Shown here in pieces: positions 29,223 through 39,131 of a stretch of DNA of 64,000 bases (positions within the stretch are counted from its first letter, which is position 1; every line of letters starts with the position of its first letter). The stretch is taken from the NCBI RefSeq assembly GCF_023634645.1, contig NZ_JAMKMR010000001.1, positions 124,001 through 188,000 on the forward strand, in the 5' to 3' direction. Below the pieces are notes generated by a model. It worked only from the letters and a program-made list of their open reading frames with translations, ran no database searches and was not told where the DNA came from. Both the position numbers and the translations under genes were made by a program. The DNA is from Vibrio sinus. GTDB taxonomy: Bacteria; Pseudomonadota; Gammaproteobacteria; Enterobacterales; Vibrionaceae.

Positions 29223-29332
29223 CCAAAAAAATAAGCGATGGCTAAAACCACAAGTGCAGTCACGCCCAACGTTTTTACAAACAGCCCCATATTTAATGTT
29301 CCGCCTTGCGGTGGCTTATTGCAACAACTCAT
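29219..29332 (-). CDS. 37-residue single-span membrane protein
   Basis: An ORF too short for usual calling. It starts with a Cys-rich head MSCCNKPPQGG and then has one hydrophobic span, ending ALVVLAIAYFFG. AAGG lies nine bases before the ATG on the minus strand. It sits upstream of the divergent rbgA gene. The CC head could bind metal or be lipidated, but the cysteines are at the very N-terminus with no signal peptide. I believe similar small proteins occur next to rbgA-like genes in related bacteria, but I could not check this. Confidence 0.6.
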   Translation of the reverse strand: MSCCNKPPQGGTLNMGLFVKTLGVTALVVLAIAYFFG

Positions 29333-29478
29333 ATCTTTACCTTATGTATTATGTCGATTGCAAGCACTGTAATCGTTCCCCCTAGGACAAGGTCAACATC
29401 TTGATGATGTATTAAAACCATTTTTTAACTAAACACCTTACCCACGTTGATATAGTCCAAGCTCGCATCATCAGGCCA

Positions 29479-29490
29479 TTTGGGTATATA
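29479..29490. repeat. Short TTTGGGTATATA word (possible element end remnant)
   Basis: Matches the outer end of the TATACCC element. No flanking similarity was found, so it may be chance. Confidence 0.3.
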
Positions 29491-29522
29491 CTCATGCCAA
29501 ATTAAAACAGCAAGGTTACACC

Positions 29523-30458
29523 ATGTCGATACAGTGGTTTCCTGGGCATATGCATAAAGCCCGTAAAGAAATTGAAGAAGTCATTCCTCAAGTAGATGTG
29601 ATTATAGAAGTGCTGGATGCACGAATCCCGTTCAGCAGCGAGAACCCACTCATTTCACAGTTACGCGGTAACAAGCCTTGTGTGAAAGTTCTAAACAAAC
29701 GTGATCTAGCTGACCCAGAAGCGACCGAATTGTGGATTGAACACTTCGAAAAAGAACAGGGCGTGAAAGCCATTGCCATTACCACCAATACTCCGGCCGA
29801 AGTACAGAAAATTACCGAATTATGCCGTAAGCTCGCTCCCCATAGAGAGGAAATCGGCAAAAATATTCGAACCATGATTATGGGTATCCCCAATGTTGGC
29901 AAATCGACCATTATTAACGTTTTAGCGGGTAGAACCATTGCGGTGACAGGGAATCAACCGGCAGTAACACGTCGGCAGCAACGTATTAATTTACAAAATG
30001 GTATTGTTTTATCTGATACCCCCGGAATCCTTTGGCCAAAAGTTGAAAACCCACACAGTGGTTTTAGGCTAGCTGCCACAGGGGCGGTCAAAGATACCGC
30101 TATGGAATACGATGAAGTTGCATTTTATACCGTTGAGTATTTGGCAAGCCATTACCCTGACAAATTAATTCAGCGGTATCAAATTGACGAGCTCCCGGAT
30201 AATGATGTGGAATTAATGGAAGCTATTGGTAGAAAACGAGGGGCGTTACGCTCGGGTGGTCATGTTGACTTACACAAAGCATCGGAAATTCTATTGCATG
30301 AGCTGCGCGCTGGAACCATTGGGCAGCTTACACTCGAGCTACCAGACATGATTACTCAAGAGCTGATTGAAGTTGAACTAGCGGCGGCCAAAAAAGCCGA
30401 GGAACAGGCTAAGAAAAAAGAAGAACGTCGAAAGCGATACCTCAAGAATAAACGCTAA
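29523..30458 (+). CDS. ylqF: Ribosome biogenesis GTPase RbgA/YlqF
   Basis: A 311-residue circularly permuted GTPase needed for late assembly of the 50S subunit. The G4 motif NKRD (58-61) precedes the P-loop GIPNVGKST (121-129) and the G3 motif DTPG, the hallmark order of the permuted family. The N-terminus MSIQWFPGHMHKARKEI is the conserved RbgA start. A C-terminal basic, Lys/Arg-rich coiled tail (about 285-311) fits RNA binding. CAAGGT before ATG gives the ribosome site. It appears to be a single-gene unit. Confidence 0.93.
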   Translation: MSIQWFPGHMHKARKEIEEVIPQVDVIIEVLDARIPFSSENPLISQLRGNKPCVKVLNKRDLADPEATELWIEHFEKEQGVKAIAITTNTPAEVQKITELCRKLAPHREEIGKNIRTMIMGIPNVGKSTIINVLAGRTIAVTGNQPAVTRRQQRINLQNGIVLSDTPGILWPKVENPHSGFRLAATGAVKDTAMEYDEVAFYTVEYLASHYPDKLIQRYQIDELPDNDVELMEAIGRKRGALRSGGHVDLHKASEILLHELRAGTIGQLTLELPDMITQELIEVELAAAKKAEEQAKKKEERRKRYLKNKR

Positions 30459-30557
30459 TATCTACTACAACTGATGGCAGAGAGTCCGTAGATTTAGCCA
30501 AGTTACTTCACCAATTCAACTACAATATAAATAACTTGAGTTGAGTAAAGGTTCACT

Positions 30558-31229
30558 ATGAGTAAGGCTTATTTCGGACTCTTCGCCATCATGCTTTTTC
30601 TAAGCAGTCCCATCGCTGCCAGCCAAACACTCACTTTCTCAGCCATTCAGGGTGAAGCCATTATTCCTGAAGCTAAACGTATCCTCACTGAAGCGTACAG
30701 TAGACTTGGCTATCAAATCAATATCAGGGAATTACCAGCAGAAAGGGCTCTACTTTTTTCAAATAGCGGCAAAACGGATGGCGAGCTGTTTAGAATTAAA
30801 AATATCCATACCAGATACCCTAACCTTGTTATGGTCCCAATATCAATTGTCACAGGAGAGGATGTCGTCTTCGCGAGAAAAGGAATCGATATGCGCGTTG
30901 ACGGGTTTCAAAGCTTAAACGGGTACAAAATCGGTATTGTAAGAGGAATAATCAATGCTAGAGAAGTGACAAAAGGTATGGATGTTCACGTTGTTTCCAA
31001 ATACGAGCAACTGTTTGAGTTGTTGGAAAAAGGTCGAATTGATGTCATTTTCCTAAACCGGCAAAAAGGCCTTAGGTATATCAACCAATTAAAATATAAA
31101 AATATTATTATGCTAGAGCCACCATTATCTAAGCTAAAACTGTACCACTACCTCAACGTTCGCCACGAAGATCTTATCTCTAATCTGAGTAACACGTTAA
31201 AGCAAATGAAAGAAGAAGGCTTCTTTTAA
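30558..31229 (+). CDS. Periplasmic solute-binding protein (SBP_bac_3 type)
   Basis: A 223-residue protein with signal peptide ending AAS and a substrate-binding-protein fold, including the conserved PAERALLFSNSGKTDGELFR and the GYKIGIVRG hinge motif. It is short for the family and lies alone, without transporter genes, so it may be a sensory or accessory binding protein rather than part of an ABC system. It resembles the protein at 53593 in general type. Confidence 0.75.
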   Translation: MSKAYFGLFAIMLFLSSPIAASQTLTFSAIQGEAIIPEAKRILTEAYSRLGYQINIRELPAERALLFSNSGKTDGELFRIKNIHTRYPNLVMVPISIVTGEDVVFARKGIDMRVDGFQSLNGYKIGIVRGIINAREVTKGMDVHVVSKYEQLFELLEKGRIDVIFLNRQKGLRYINQLKYKNIIMLEPPLSKLKLYHYLNVRHEDLISNLSNTLKQMKEEGFF

Positions 31230-31391
31230 TTCAACGCAAACCTCTATCCCCATTAATTAAGCATTGAGTAAAACTTCTAACTATTATTTCTTGAACAATA
31301 CGGCATGCGTCATTACAGTGTGCTCAGTTTCATATCGGTATAAGCATATCGATGCAACTAGCAGTATTTCAATAACAAAAAGATATTACCG

Positions 31392-32921
31392 ATGCCTATT
31401 TTTTCCACTGAAAACTACAACGATATTAGTGAAGAATTACATTATATAAAGAACAATGAGAATATTTCCTATATTGAACTAACTGAACCTGAATCCATAA
31501 CGAAAAGGCTTGAATACAAATACTTAGACGAATATCAGGTAAAATTTTGTAGCCATGTACTTGTATCCAATAATATTTGTAACCACGAAGATAATTTGGT
31601 TAACTTTGTTGGTGTCAATGAGGTGAAAAAAGGTACAAGTATTCTTATCTCTGATAGCTTCGCACCTTGTATGGCTGTTTTAGCCATTATTGGTGAGCAC
31701 ATAATACTTTTCCATGCTAGCCAACCGTATAACGTTAATTCACAATTTAAGCGTTTTTTAGAAAGATATTTTCCGAATTGTGGCGTAGGCAAGCATGTAA
31801 TGGATGTCTATTTTTTTATAAAACCAAACGGTATTCATTGGGGTAAAATACAGCGTCTACATCAAGAATATGCTAGTAAGTCTCATCAGCCAAGATTAAA
31901 CATCAATATTCGTGTTGTGCCAGCCAATAGCTATAGAGCCATCGTGGTATGCCGATCTACGCGCACCCTTGTTTTGTCCAAAAGTATTGGCTATATGACA
32001 GAACTCAAAATTAAAGAAATTATCCAAAAATATAGAAGCGCGGGAAAATATGCTTATTTAGGCCAAATCATGAGCCCTGAGGAAGAGCGTTTCCATCAAA
32101 CGCATATGTATCAGTCGCTATCTACAAAAAGAATCGTAGGACAAGTTAACAAAGCCAGAGCCATGGAACTAACCTTCATAAACCAAGGCAATTCCGCCCT
32201 GGTATCTAAAGGCCAATATGCGCTAACCGAAGCCAACTCAACTATCCGCTTCCTAGGCACGTGCTGCATTTGTCAAGACTCCTATATTGTAGCCATATAT
32301 GATAGTTACAGGCACGTTGCTCTATTGGCTAATATCGATGTGAGAATGGACATTGAGCATCTAGTGGATAATCTTCTCAGTCATTTTGATCAGGTTGGTT
32401 CGTTAACTGTGTTCTTATCTGGGGGAAATTCTAGATATTCAACGTCTATCGATCAGCTGGTCGATCGACTAAAGCTAAGATTAAACAGTAATCAGATTCA
32501 ATCAGTTAACTTATATGGTAGTGATAGGCTTGCAATCGATGTCGTTACTGGTAAGGTTTCCAATAACTTTGAGTTGCAACACTTTAATGAACGTGCACAT
32601 GATTTGCTGTTCGGTGCGCTGAGCAATTTAAACTCGACCTATATCGTTCAAAGTCACGAATTTCGGCGATCAGCGACGATTACAACACATGAACTTATAA
32701 GAAGGAGAAAATCAACGAACAAGTGGTTGAATAGGGATAAGTCAAAGGTTCACAAAGACACCATTGATAATTTAATAGATTACGCTAGAAAAACTCATCA
32801 TCCTGGATTAGAACAATTAGAGCGTACGCATCTGGAACTTCGCCGAAGACTCAATAAGGGTACTGTCTCTCTTTCACAGTCAAGTCAGCCGCCAACACGG
32901 GGTTGCTGCCTTACCACCTAA
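31392..32921 (+). CDS. Protein with NTAN1/CheD-like deamidase modules and CCLTT C-terminus
   Basis: A 509-residue protein, no signal peptide. Residues about 270-380 resemble eukaryotic N-terminal asparagine amidase NTAN1 and CheD-type deamidases: a TIRFLGTCCIC segment, then HVALLANID, then GSLTVFLSGGNS and LAIDVVTGKV in the NTAN1 order. A second C-x-A-V...H region at about 88-120 (DSFAPCMAVLAIIGEHIILFHAS) looks like a related module. The tail is basic, then Ser/Pro-rich, ending RGCCLTT, which has the look of a Rab-type prenylation site. The first third is AT-rich and the gene has only a weak ribosome site. The call is by residue pattern only; the stop overlaps that of the opposing GGDEF/EAL gene. 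Confidence 0.5.
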   Translation: MPIFSTENYNDISEELHYIKNNENISYIELTEPESITKRLEYKYLDEYQVKFCSHVLVSNNICNHEDNLVNFVGVNEVKKGTSILISDSFAPCMAVLAIIGEHIILFHASQPYNVNSQFKRFLERYFPNCGVGKHVMDVYFFIKPNGIHWGKIQRLHQEYASKSHQPRLNINIRVVPANSYRAIVVCRSTRTLVLSKSIGYMTELKIKEIIQKYRSAGKYAYLGQIMSPEEERFHQTHMYQSLSTKRIVGQVNKARAMELTFINQGNSALVSKGQYALTEANSTIRFLGTCCICQDSYIVAIYDSYRHVALLANIDVRMDIEHLVDNLLSHFDQVGSLTVFLSGGNSRYSTSIDQLVDRLKLRLNSNQIQSVNLYGSDRLAIDVVTGKVSNNFELQHFNERAHDLLFGALSNLNSTYIVQSHEFRRSATITTHELIRRRKSTNKWLNRDKSKVHKDTIDNLIDYARKTHHPGLEQLERTHLELRRRLNKGTVSLSQSSQPPTRGCCLTT

Positions 32922-35407
32922 CTTCTCGGGAGGTTGGACTCAGAGTTTGCGATAAATATTAGCAAGTCGTTCACTTTTAAAGGTTTAGAGAAAAGATACC
33001 CTTGACCTAGCGAACAACCGTATTCTTTTAATCTCTGCTCCTGCTGCTCAGTCTCTATCCCTTCAGCGACAATCGTTGATGAGTGGGCATGCCCTATCGC
33101 GACAATGGCTTTAATGAGTGTATCGCTTTGTTCATTGACCATCATTTTATCGACAAATGATCGGTCAATTTTAATTTCATTAATCGGTAAGTTATACAAG
33201 TAACTCAACGACGAAAAGCCCGTACCAAAGTCATCTAAAGAAACGGAAAAACCCGCTTTTCTCAGTTCACTTAATGTTGGTGTGACAGACTCAAGATCGT
33301 CAATCAGCACATTTTCTGTTATTTCTAAGGTGATTCTGGAATGGTCTAGTTTTGCGTCATCAACGATACGAATTAGATCGTCGACAAACCCTTTACAAAT
33401 AAGTTGGCTGGGAGATAAGTTAATCGACAAACCCAACGCTTCATTTTGAAAGTTTTGATTGAAATCGCAACATGTTCTCTCAATGACAAATAACCCGATC
33501 TGATCGATGATACCAATTTCTTCTGCTTTTTTGATAAGTTCCACAGGTGAAACCGAGCCAAGCTTTGGATTCTCCCAACGCAGTAGCGCTTCGACTGACA
33601 CGACTTTCTCGCTCTTAAGGTCGACCTGCGGTTGATAAACCATATACAACTCATCGTTAGCAATCGCTTTTCTTAACTCTTTCTCCAGCAGTAAATCGTG
33701 CTGTGTTTTCTTCTGTATTTCATCGTCATAAAATAGTATCTGACCTTTATGTCGCGATTTTGCGGTATACAGAGCGGTATCTGCTTTAGAAATGAGTTCG
33801 TCTGGCGTTGAACCATCTCTTGGAAACAGAGCCACACCAACACTGCAACTGATATATATGAGTTTTCCATAAACCCAGAATTGCTCTTGTAGCGTATCTT
33901 TGATTTGGTTGGCAATTTGCTGTGCTTCAATGGGATCGGCGAGTTTCGGTATGCAAAATACAAACTCATCACCACCAAATCGAGCAACGATATGCTCCCT
34001 ATCCAACGCATGTCCAAAACGTTCTCCGAGTAAAGTGAGCAGTTTGTCACCACTGTGGTGACCAAGAGAATCATTTACTTTCTTGAAGTTGTCCATATCT
34101 ACGAACATGATCGCGGCCATCTCGTTTTTTTCAATTAGATCATTTAGATAGTCTTTCATATGGCGACGGTTTGGCAACAAGGTTAAGCTATCGTGGTAGG
34201 CCTGGTAGTGCAGCTGATCTCTTGTATCTTCTAGCTCGCCAATATTTTTTGCGACTCTTTCCTGTAAACGCAAAAAACGTTGGCCAACAGCTCGGCCTAT
34301 AATGAGAGAAAATGCCGCTAATATAACCAATACTGCCGCACTAATACTGCCAATCCGCTCCATTTCTCTCTCATTACTTGCCGTCATACTTTGTGCGCGA
34401 TGGGCCAAGAAATTCTCGATAGGATTTAAATACACTCCTGTACCAATAATCCAATCCCATTCTGGAAAGTACTCAACATAACTCAATTTGTCTGATGTCG
34501 TCGCACCAGAAGGCCGATAGGAAGAAAAATAGTTAACGTATCCACCGCCACTTTTGGCTTTGTTGACAAGCTCTCGAATGTAAAGCTTTCCAGACTGATC
34601 TTTGACATCGAGCCGTTCAACACCAATCAGGCTCTCGTTAGGATGGGCAAGTAACGCGCCTTTACTATCCATAACAAACACATAATCGCCATTATCAAAG
34701 CGATATTCGGAAATACTATCTAGCAATTTTTCCTTGTCATCTTTCTCTACATCATCGACATATTCACCAGTACCAATAAACCAGTTATAAGGTTCAAACT
34801 TAATCACATAGCCAATTTTTTCGTATTGGCTTTTGAGATCATCCGGTTTTGGCCACCACCAGCGGTGATATCCACTGCCCTGCGTCTGCGCGATGGTTGC
34901 TAAATCTTTTATGACCAAATTCCCTTTGGCATCTTTGAGGTCAATCAGGTTCTTACCTTCCAGATTTGGGGAAATAGGGTGCATCACGTTCACCCCATTA
35001 ATATCGTAGATAAAGTAATACCCACGACCTTCGTTATACCGAATGGGCCTGATCGCTTCTAAAATAATTTCTTTTGTTAACTCAGGTTGAGACTGGTGGT
35101 GAAGTTGATATAAGTGCCTCGCAATACTTGCCGCTTCGTTCACCCTTTCTTTGATGTTACGTTGTAGATTATTCTCAGTTCGTCGTTTTTCTACTTTTAT
35201 TTGCTCAACAACATTAATGACTCGGTTGCGAATGGTGATTTTTTGATTGTCGTAAAAGTTATTTCTAAGAGAGCTGATGTCTTCTTGGAGAGAGGTTTTG
35301 TTTTCGCCTACAATAAGTACCGCTGCGATAAGGATAAACACCGCCATAAGCACCAAAGGTAGGTACTTGATCATCCATAGGAGTTTCTTATCATCAAACT
35401 CTCCCAA
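32918..35407 (-). CDS. Double-Cache GGDEF-EAL c-di-GMP enzyme
   Basis: An 829-residue inner membrane sensor. Membrane segments lie at 13-34 and about 353-371; the periplasmic part between them has two Cache-like repeats (YNEGRGYYFIYD ... WFIGTGEYVDDV and FDNGDYVFVMD ... WIIGTGVYLN). The cytosolic part has a GGDEF domain with an intact active site (GGDEF, 478-482) and an EAL domain with an intact EAL (606-608) and DDFGTG. Both synthesis and breakdown of c-di-GMP are therefore possible. It is the last gene of a four-gene minus-strand run with a chemoreceptor, a cupredoxin and a diheme peroxidase, suggesting the periplasmic redox state as an input. Confidence 0.92.
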   Translation of the reverse strand: MGEFDDKKLLWMIKYLPLVLMAVFILIAAVLIVGENKTSLQEDISSLRNNFYDNQKITIRNRVINVVEQIKVEKRRTENNLQRNIKERVNEAASIARHLYQLHHQSQPELTKEIILEAIRPIRYNEGRGYYFIYDINGVNVMHPISPNLEGKNLIDLKDAKGNLVIKDLATIAQTQGSGYHRWWWPKPDDLKSQYEKIGYVIKFEPYNWFIGTGEYVDDVEKDDKEKLLDSISEYRFDNGDYVFVMDSKGALLAHPNESLIGVERLDVKDQSGKLYIRELVNKAKSGGGYVNYFSSYRPSGATTSDKLSYVEYFPEWDWIIGTGVYLNPIENFLAHRAQSMTASNEREMERIGSISAAVLVILAAFSLIIGRAVGQRFLRLQERVAKNIGELEDTRDQLHYQAYHDSLTLLPNRRHMKDYLNDLIEKNEMAAIMFVDMDNFKKVNDSLGHHSGDKLLTLLGERFGHALDREHIVARFGGDEFVFCIPKLADPIEAQQIANQIKDTLQEQFWVYGKLIYISCSVGVALFPRDGSTPDELISKADTALYTAKSRHKGQILFYDDEIQKKTQHDLLLEKELRKAIANDELYMVYQPQVDLKSEKVVSVEALLRWENPKLGSVSPVELIKKAEEIGIIDQIGLFVIERTCCDFNQNFQNEALGLSINLSPSQLICKGFVDDLIRIVDDAKLDHSRITLEITENVLIDDLESVTPTLSELRKAGFSVSLDDFGTGFSSLSYLYNLPINEIKIDRSFVDKMMVNEQSDTLIKAIVAIGHAHSSTIVAEGIETEQQEQRLKEYGCSLGQGYLFSKPLKVNDLLIFIANSESNLPRS

Positions 35408-35431
35408 TCGATCACTCCTTGAACGTGGCGA

Positions 35432-37054
35432 TTAAAACAGTGTCCCTTCTTGCTCTCTATCAGACTTAAATCTGGACACCAAGTCATTAAGTTGGTGGGC
35501 TATATCACTGAGCTCATGACTTTTTTGCGACGTTTGCTCCGCATTATTCAAGGTCGACTCCGAAATTGCGGTAATTTTTTTCACCAGCACATCTAATTGA
35601 CTAATGGTTTCACCCTGTACCGAAGTTTTATCTTCGATATCACTCATTTTCACCATCAAGTTGTCAACGTTGGAGTTGATTTTCGAAAAAGTCTCACCCA
35701 CCTGATTAACTTTAGTATAGGTATTCTGAGTATGTTCGGCGCCTTGTTTCATTGCTTGTATCGCATTTTTGGAACTGGTTTGTAATCGCTCTATGACTTC
35801 GTGAATTTGGTTGGTTGATTCTTGTGTACGCGTTGATAGTGTCCTGACCTCGTCAGCGACGACAGCAAAACCTCTACCCTGTTCACCAGCTCGCGCCGCT
35901 TCAATAGCCGCGTTCAAAGCAAGGAGATTAGTTTGATCGGCGATGGTTTTGATCGCTTCAAGAATTAAATTGACACCTTCAACATCCGACTCCAATTCTT
36001 CCATTTGAGTAGAAACAATATCAAATTGCTCAGACAATACTTTTACATTTGAAATGGTATCGGCGACCACAACTTTACCCTCTTCTGCTGACTCCGATGT
36101 TTGCTTCAAATCTTTCACTGATTCTGTCAAACAGTCCAACACTTCATCGGTATTGGTTTTGGCCACCACCATGGTATCGGACGTTTCACTTGCTAAGCTT
36201 TTTTGGTCGGTGACCGACTCTTTGGTATTGGTTGAATGGCATAGAATGTCTTCTGATTTCTCATTCAGATTCAGTACACTGTGTTTAATGGAAACAATGA
36301 TCTCTTCAATTGCATAAATAAGATCTTTGATACTTTGAGAAATAACGCTGAATTCGTCTCCTCGTTTTGACACTTCGGGCACTTGGTTCAAATCACCCTC
36401 AGATAGCAACCCTAGCTTATGTACTAAGTGTTTGAGCGGTTTATTGATGGAACGAATGACGTAGTAACCTAAAAGAATTATTAATATAAGTGACAGGGCA
36501 AAAATCATCCCAAAAATCATCGGTGTTTTCTGCACTTCCAAACCAACAGATTGAACAAAATTGAAACCATAAGTCGCTTCGTACTCGACTAACAATTCAC
36601 ATGCTTCGTTCAACTCTTCGAACTGCTCTGCCAGCAACTCACTATCGATGTCTTCACCATCGATGCTAGATAAAAGTGACTCATGAATAAGTGTCGATAA
36701 ATCAATAATTTCTTTCATCAACTCGAGGGATTTGGGTTCATTCGACCACTCTTCAACCACACCAAGATCTTCAATACCTATCTCATAGTACTCTGACATG
36801 AGATCGATAAGCTCTTCTTCATCAAATTGTCCGTCATTGACGCTAAGGGCCAGATAACTATTTCTCATCATGCCAAAATTCACTTGGGCAGAGCGAGAGT
36901 AGCTTATGGTTTGTAAAGGCCCTTGATAGATGTTTTCTACATATTTCCCTAACTTAACGAACGATGTCACCGAGTACATGGACACCGCTAAAATCAGCAA
37001 GAAAATGACCAAGAAACTTAGAATAAGTATCTTCTTGATGGTTAACTTAATCAT
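35432..37054 (-). CDS. Methyl-accepting chemotaxis protein in the redox operon
   Basis: A 540-residue chemoreceptor with membrane segments at about 9-28 and 178-198 and a short helical-bundle periplasmic domain (about 30-175), rich in Glu and Asp. HAMP follows (about 200-255), and the signalling domain has [18 protein letters not shown] and [18 protein letters not shown]. It starts 3 bp after the cupredoxin stop and ends 24 bp before the GGDEF/EAL gene, so the four genes are probably one transcript. The ligand or partner is unknown; docking of the periplasmic cupredoxin is a hypothesis only. Confidence 0.9.
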   Translation of the reverse strand: MIKLTIKKILILSFLVIFLLILAVSMYSVTSFVKLGKYVENIYQGPLQTISYSRSAQVNFGMMRNSYLALSVNDGQFDEEELIDLMSEYYEIGIEDLGVVEEWSNEPKSLELMKEIIDLSTLIHESLLSSIDGEDIDSELLAEQFEELNEACELLVEYEATYGFNFVQSVGLEVQKTPMIFGMIFALSLILIILLGYYVIRSINKPLKHLVHKLGLLSEGDLNQVPEVSKRGDEFSVISQSIKDLIYAIEEIIVSIKHSVLNLNEKSEDILCHSTNTKESVTDQKSLASETSDTMVVAKTNTDEVLDCLTESVKDLKQTSESAEEGKVVVADTISNVKVLSEQFDIVSTQMEELESDVEGVNLILEAIKTIADQTNLLALNAAIEAARAGEQGRGFAVVADEVRTLSTRTQESTNQIHEVIERLQTSSKNAIQAMKQGAEHTQNTYTKVNQVGETFSKINSNVDNLMVKMSDIEDKTSVQGETISQLDVLVKKITAISESTLNNAEQTSQKSHELSDIAHQLNDLVSRFKSDREQEGTLF

Positions 37055-37057
37055 AAG

Positions 37058-37459
37058 TTACTCGACAATGACTTTTATTTTCATTTTAGGGTGAATGGCG
37101 CACTTGAGGTCGTGTTCACCCGGGTCATCAAATTTTACAGCTGCGACATCGCCTGGCTCCTGAGCGGTTAAAACCCAAGATTCATCCGTTGTATCGTAGA
37201 TGTTGTGTGTGATTTTCTTTTCACTGTTAAGAATATAAATAACTTCGCCCGCTTTAACGGTCAACTCCTTCGGCTTTCTCTTAAGCTTAGGGTTGCCAGG
37301 CTCTTGTAAGTAAAATGTTTTTCGTTTTTGAATCAGTGCGACGACACTGTCCTTCGATGCTTCATAGCTGGATTTAGCGTCATCGCCTTCCATAACATCT
37401 GTCGATGCAATTGCACCAAATGAAAAAAACAGCAATACAAAATAGAAAATAGTTTTCAT
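37058..37459 (-). CDS. Periplasmic cupredoxin (methylamine-utilisation-like)
   Basis: A 133-residue blue-copper-type protein starting MKTIFYF with a signal peptide ending AIAS. The beta-rich fold ends with ligands His85 (ITHNIYD), Cys120, His123 and Met126 (CAIHPKM), a type 1 copper set. It follows the diheme peroxidase gene by 16 bp, and would be its electron donor or acceptor in the periplasm. An upstream in-frame start at 37516 would overlap that gene and lacks a signal peptide. Annotated relatives are often called methylamine utilisation proteins without evidence of that role. Confidence 0.85.
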   Translation of the reverse strand: MKTIFYFVLLFFSFGAIASTDVMEGDDAKSSYEASKDSVVALIQKRKTFYLQEPGNPKLKRKPKELTVKAGEVIYILNSEKKITHNIYDTTDESWVLTAQEPGDVAAVKFDDPGEHDLKCAIHPKMKIKVIVE

Positions 37460-37475
37460 AACATACCTCAAAACT

Positions 37476-38483
37476 TTACCTTGGTAATACAGGCATAGAC
37501 ACTGGCTCATCCGCACTGGTTAAGGTCTTCAAAAATGCCACTAATTGTTTTTTTTCTGCCGTGGTCAAATTAAGTGTTTCAATTTCATCAGATAAACTAG
37601 GGCGTTTTACAAAACCGGAGTCGTAGTGATCGACCACTTCATCCAATGTTTTAAGCGAGCCATCATGCATATAAGGCCCACGCAACTCGATGTTTCTCAA
37701 TCCGACTGTTTTAAAAGCGAACTGCATTTTCTCAACTTTGGGCAACATCTTTCCTCGGCCAATATCCTCGGATTTCAGTCCAATATCATGGAAGCTACTG
37801 TCGGTAAACGCCCATCCTGAATGACAACCCGCACAGTTGGCCTTGGTGTTAAATACGATAAAGCCTCGCTTTTCTTCATCGGTTAGGGCGCTCTCATCCC
37901 CTTTTATCCAGCGATCAAACGGTGCTTCTCCAGACACCACGGTGCGCTCAAATGTAGCGATAGCTTTAGCGACATTTTCGGCCGAAACTGGATCTGCTTG
38001 ATTTGGGAATGCTTGTTTGAATAGGATTGCATAGCCAGGTATTTCATTGAGAATTGTTGGCAGGTCTTTAATATCGATATTCATCTCTGCAGCGGACTCC
38101 ATTGGCCCTAATGCCTGCTCTTCTAGCGTTGCTTTGCGACCATCCCACATGTAGATCTCATCCCAAGCTAAATTTAGAATCGTAGGAGATTTCCGACCTA
38201 ATTGCTGATGCTGATGACCAACACCTAACCCCATTCCGTCTCCCCAAGAGAAACTCGGATTGTGGCAGGTGGCACAAGACTGTGTGCCTGAACTGGATAG
38301 TCTGGGATCAAAATACAGTGCTTTACCTAGCACCCATTTTTCTTGCGAAAATTGGTTATTTTCAGGGAAGGGAATACTTTTAGGCCTTTCGTATTCTTCT
38401 TTCAGCTCAACGATATCAATGGTCTCTGCGAGCGCCGTTCCAAAAAAAAGCATACCAAAAACTACAACGATCCAATGTCGCAT
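37476..38483 (-). CDS. Diheme cytochrome c peroxidase / MauG family
   Basis: A 335-residue periplasmic protein with signal peptide ending ALAE. Two heme c sites are seen: CATCH (70-74) and CAGCH (217-221). The SFSWGDG segment after the first site, and LRNIELRGPYMHDGSLKTLDEVVDHY near the end, are typical of bacterial CCP/MauG proteins. It would reduce hydrogen peroxide or oxidise a substrate with electrons passed by the cupredoxin encoded next. First gene of the four-gene run; the promoter should lie in 38484-38707. Confidence 0.9.
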   Translation of the reverse strand: MRHWIVVVFGMLFFGTALAETIDIVELKEEYERPKSIPFPENNQFSQEKWVLGKALYFDPRLSSSGTQSCATCHNPSFSWGDGMGLGVGHQHQQLGRKSPTILNLAWDEIYMWDGRKATLEEQALGPMESAAEMNIDIKDLPTILNEIPGYAILFKQAFPNQADPVSAENVAKAIATFERTVVSGEAPFDRWIKGDESALTDEEKRGFIVFNTKANCAGCHSGWAFTDSSFHDIGLKSEDIGRGKMLPKVEKMQFAFKTVGLRNIELRGPYMHDGSLKTLDEVVDHYDSGFVKRPSLSDEIETLNLTTAEKKQLVAFLKTLTSADEPVSMPVLPR

Positions 38484-38707
38484 GATGCCATTTCCTCCGT
38501 GATCAGGCTATTTTAAAGGTATAGATGATCAAACATGGAATTCAAGTCACTTTTTAAGTATTGACACAGACACATGAATGCATTGAATTTTTAATGCAGT
38601 TCAAAAAATGGACTATTTGCAATTAATTACACTTATCGACATGACAATGTTCGAGGCAAACGTTAAGCTCGATAATTGATGATGAAATGGAATGAATCAG
38701 GTAAATA

Positions 38708-39052
38708 GTGAAACTAAGGGATTGGCATCTATACGGGTTGATAATGGCACTGCTAGTCAGTGTATTTATTGCTAGTGGTAATGTCAGCGCTTCACCTTTG
38801 CACAAGTCCACTTCGCAAGATCAATTTGAACATATAAATTCTCAAACGAACCAGCACACAGCCGAATGTTGTAGCGACACGAATGACGTATCCCAGCATT
38901 CTTGTTGTCCCTCTACCAATGTTTCTTCTTGTCTTTTAAATCCAGCGTTTTCTCTTCATAGGCAACCCTATCAACTTGTGTTGATCGGTCGCGATAGGAT
39001 TGTCAAACCCTATTATTTTATCCACTCCCTTTATAGACCTCCTATTAGCTAA
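38708..39052 (+). CDS. Small Cys-rich exported protein, probably metal-related
   Basis: A 114-residue protein with an N-terminal hydrophobic signal (DWHLYGLIMALLVSVFIASG) and a short mature part rich in Cys and His: HTAECCSDTNDVSQHSCC. The pattern CCx(n)HSCC suggests copper or zinc binding and recalls DUF2946-type copper genes. GTG start preceded by AGG. It is followed by DUF411 gene in the same direction, supporting a copper-handling pair. I do not recognise the family. Confidence 0.55.
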   Translation: MKLRDWHLYGLIMALLVSVFIASGNVSASPLHKSTSQDQFEHINSQTNQHTAECCSDTNDVSQHSCCPSTNVSSCLLNPAFSLHRQPYQLVLIGRDRIVKPYYFIHSLYRPPIS

Positions 39053-39131
39053 AGCAACGCATTATCCATCGAATGATCTGTGCCGCGTTGCGGCATGTAA
39101 TAGCCGTTTTTAGTATTTATGGAGTCACATT

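Noticed and set aside
38260-38502. Plus-strand ORF opposite the peroxidase gene
   Set aside because: Antisense reading of a gene with clear heme motifs.
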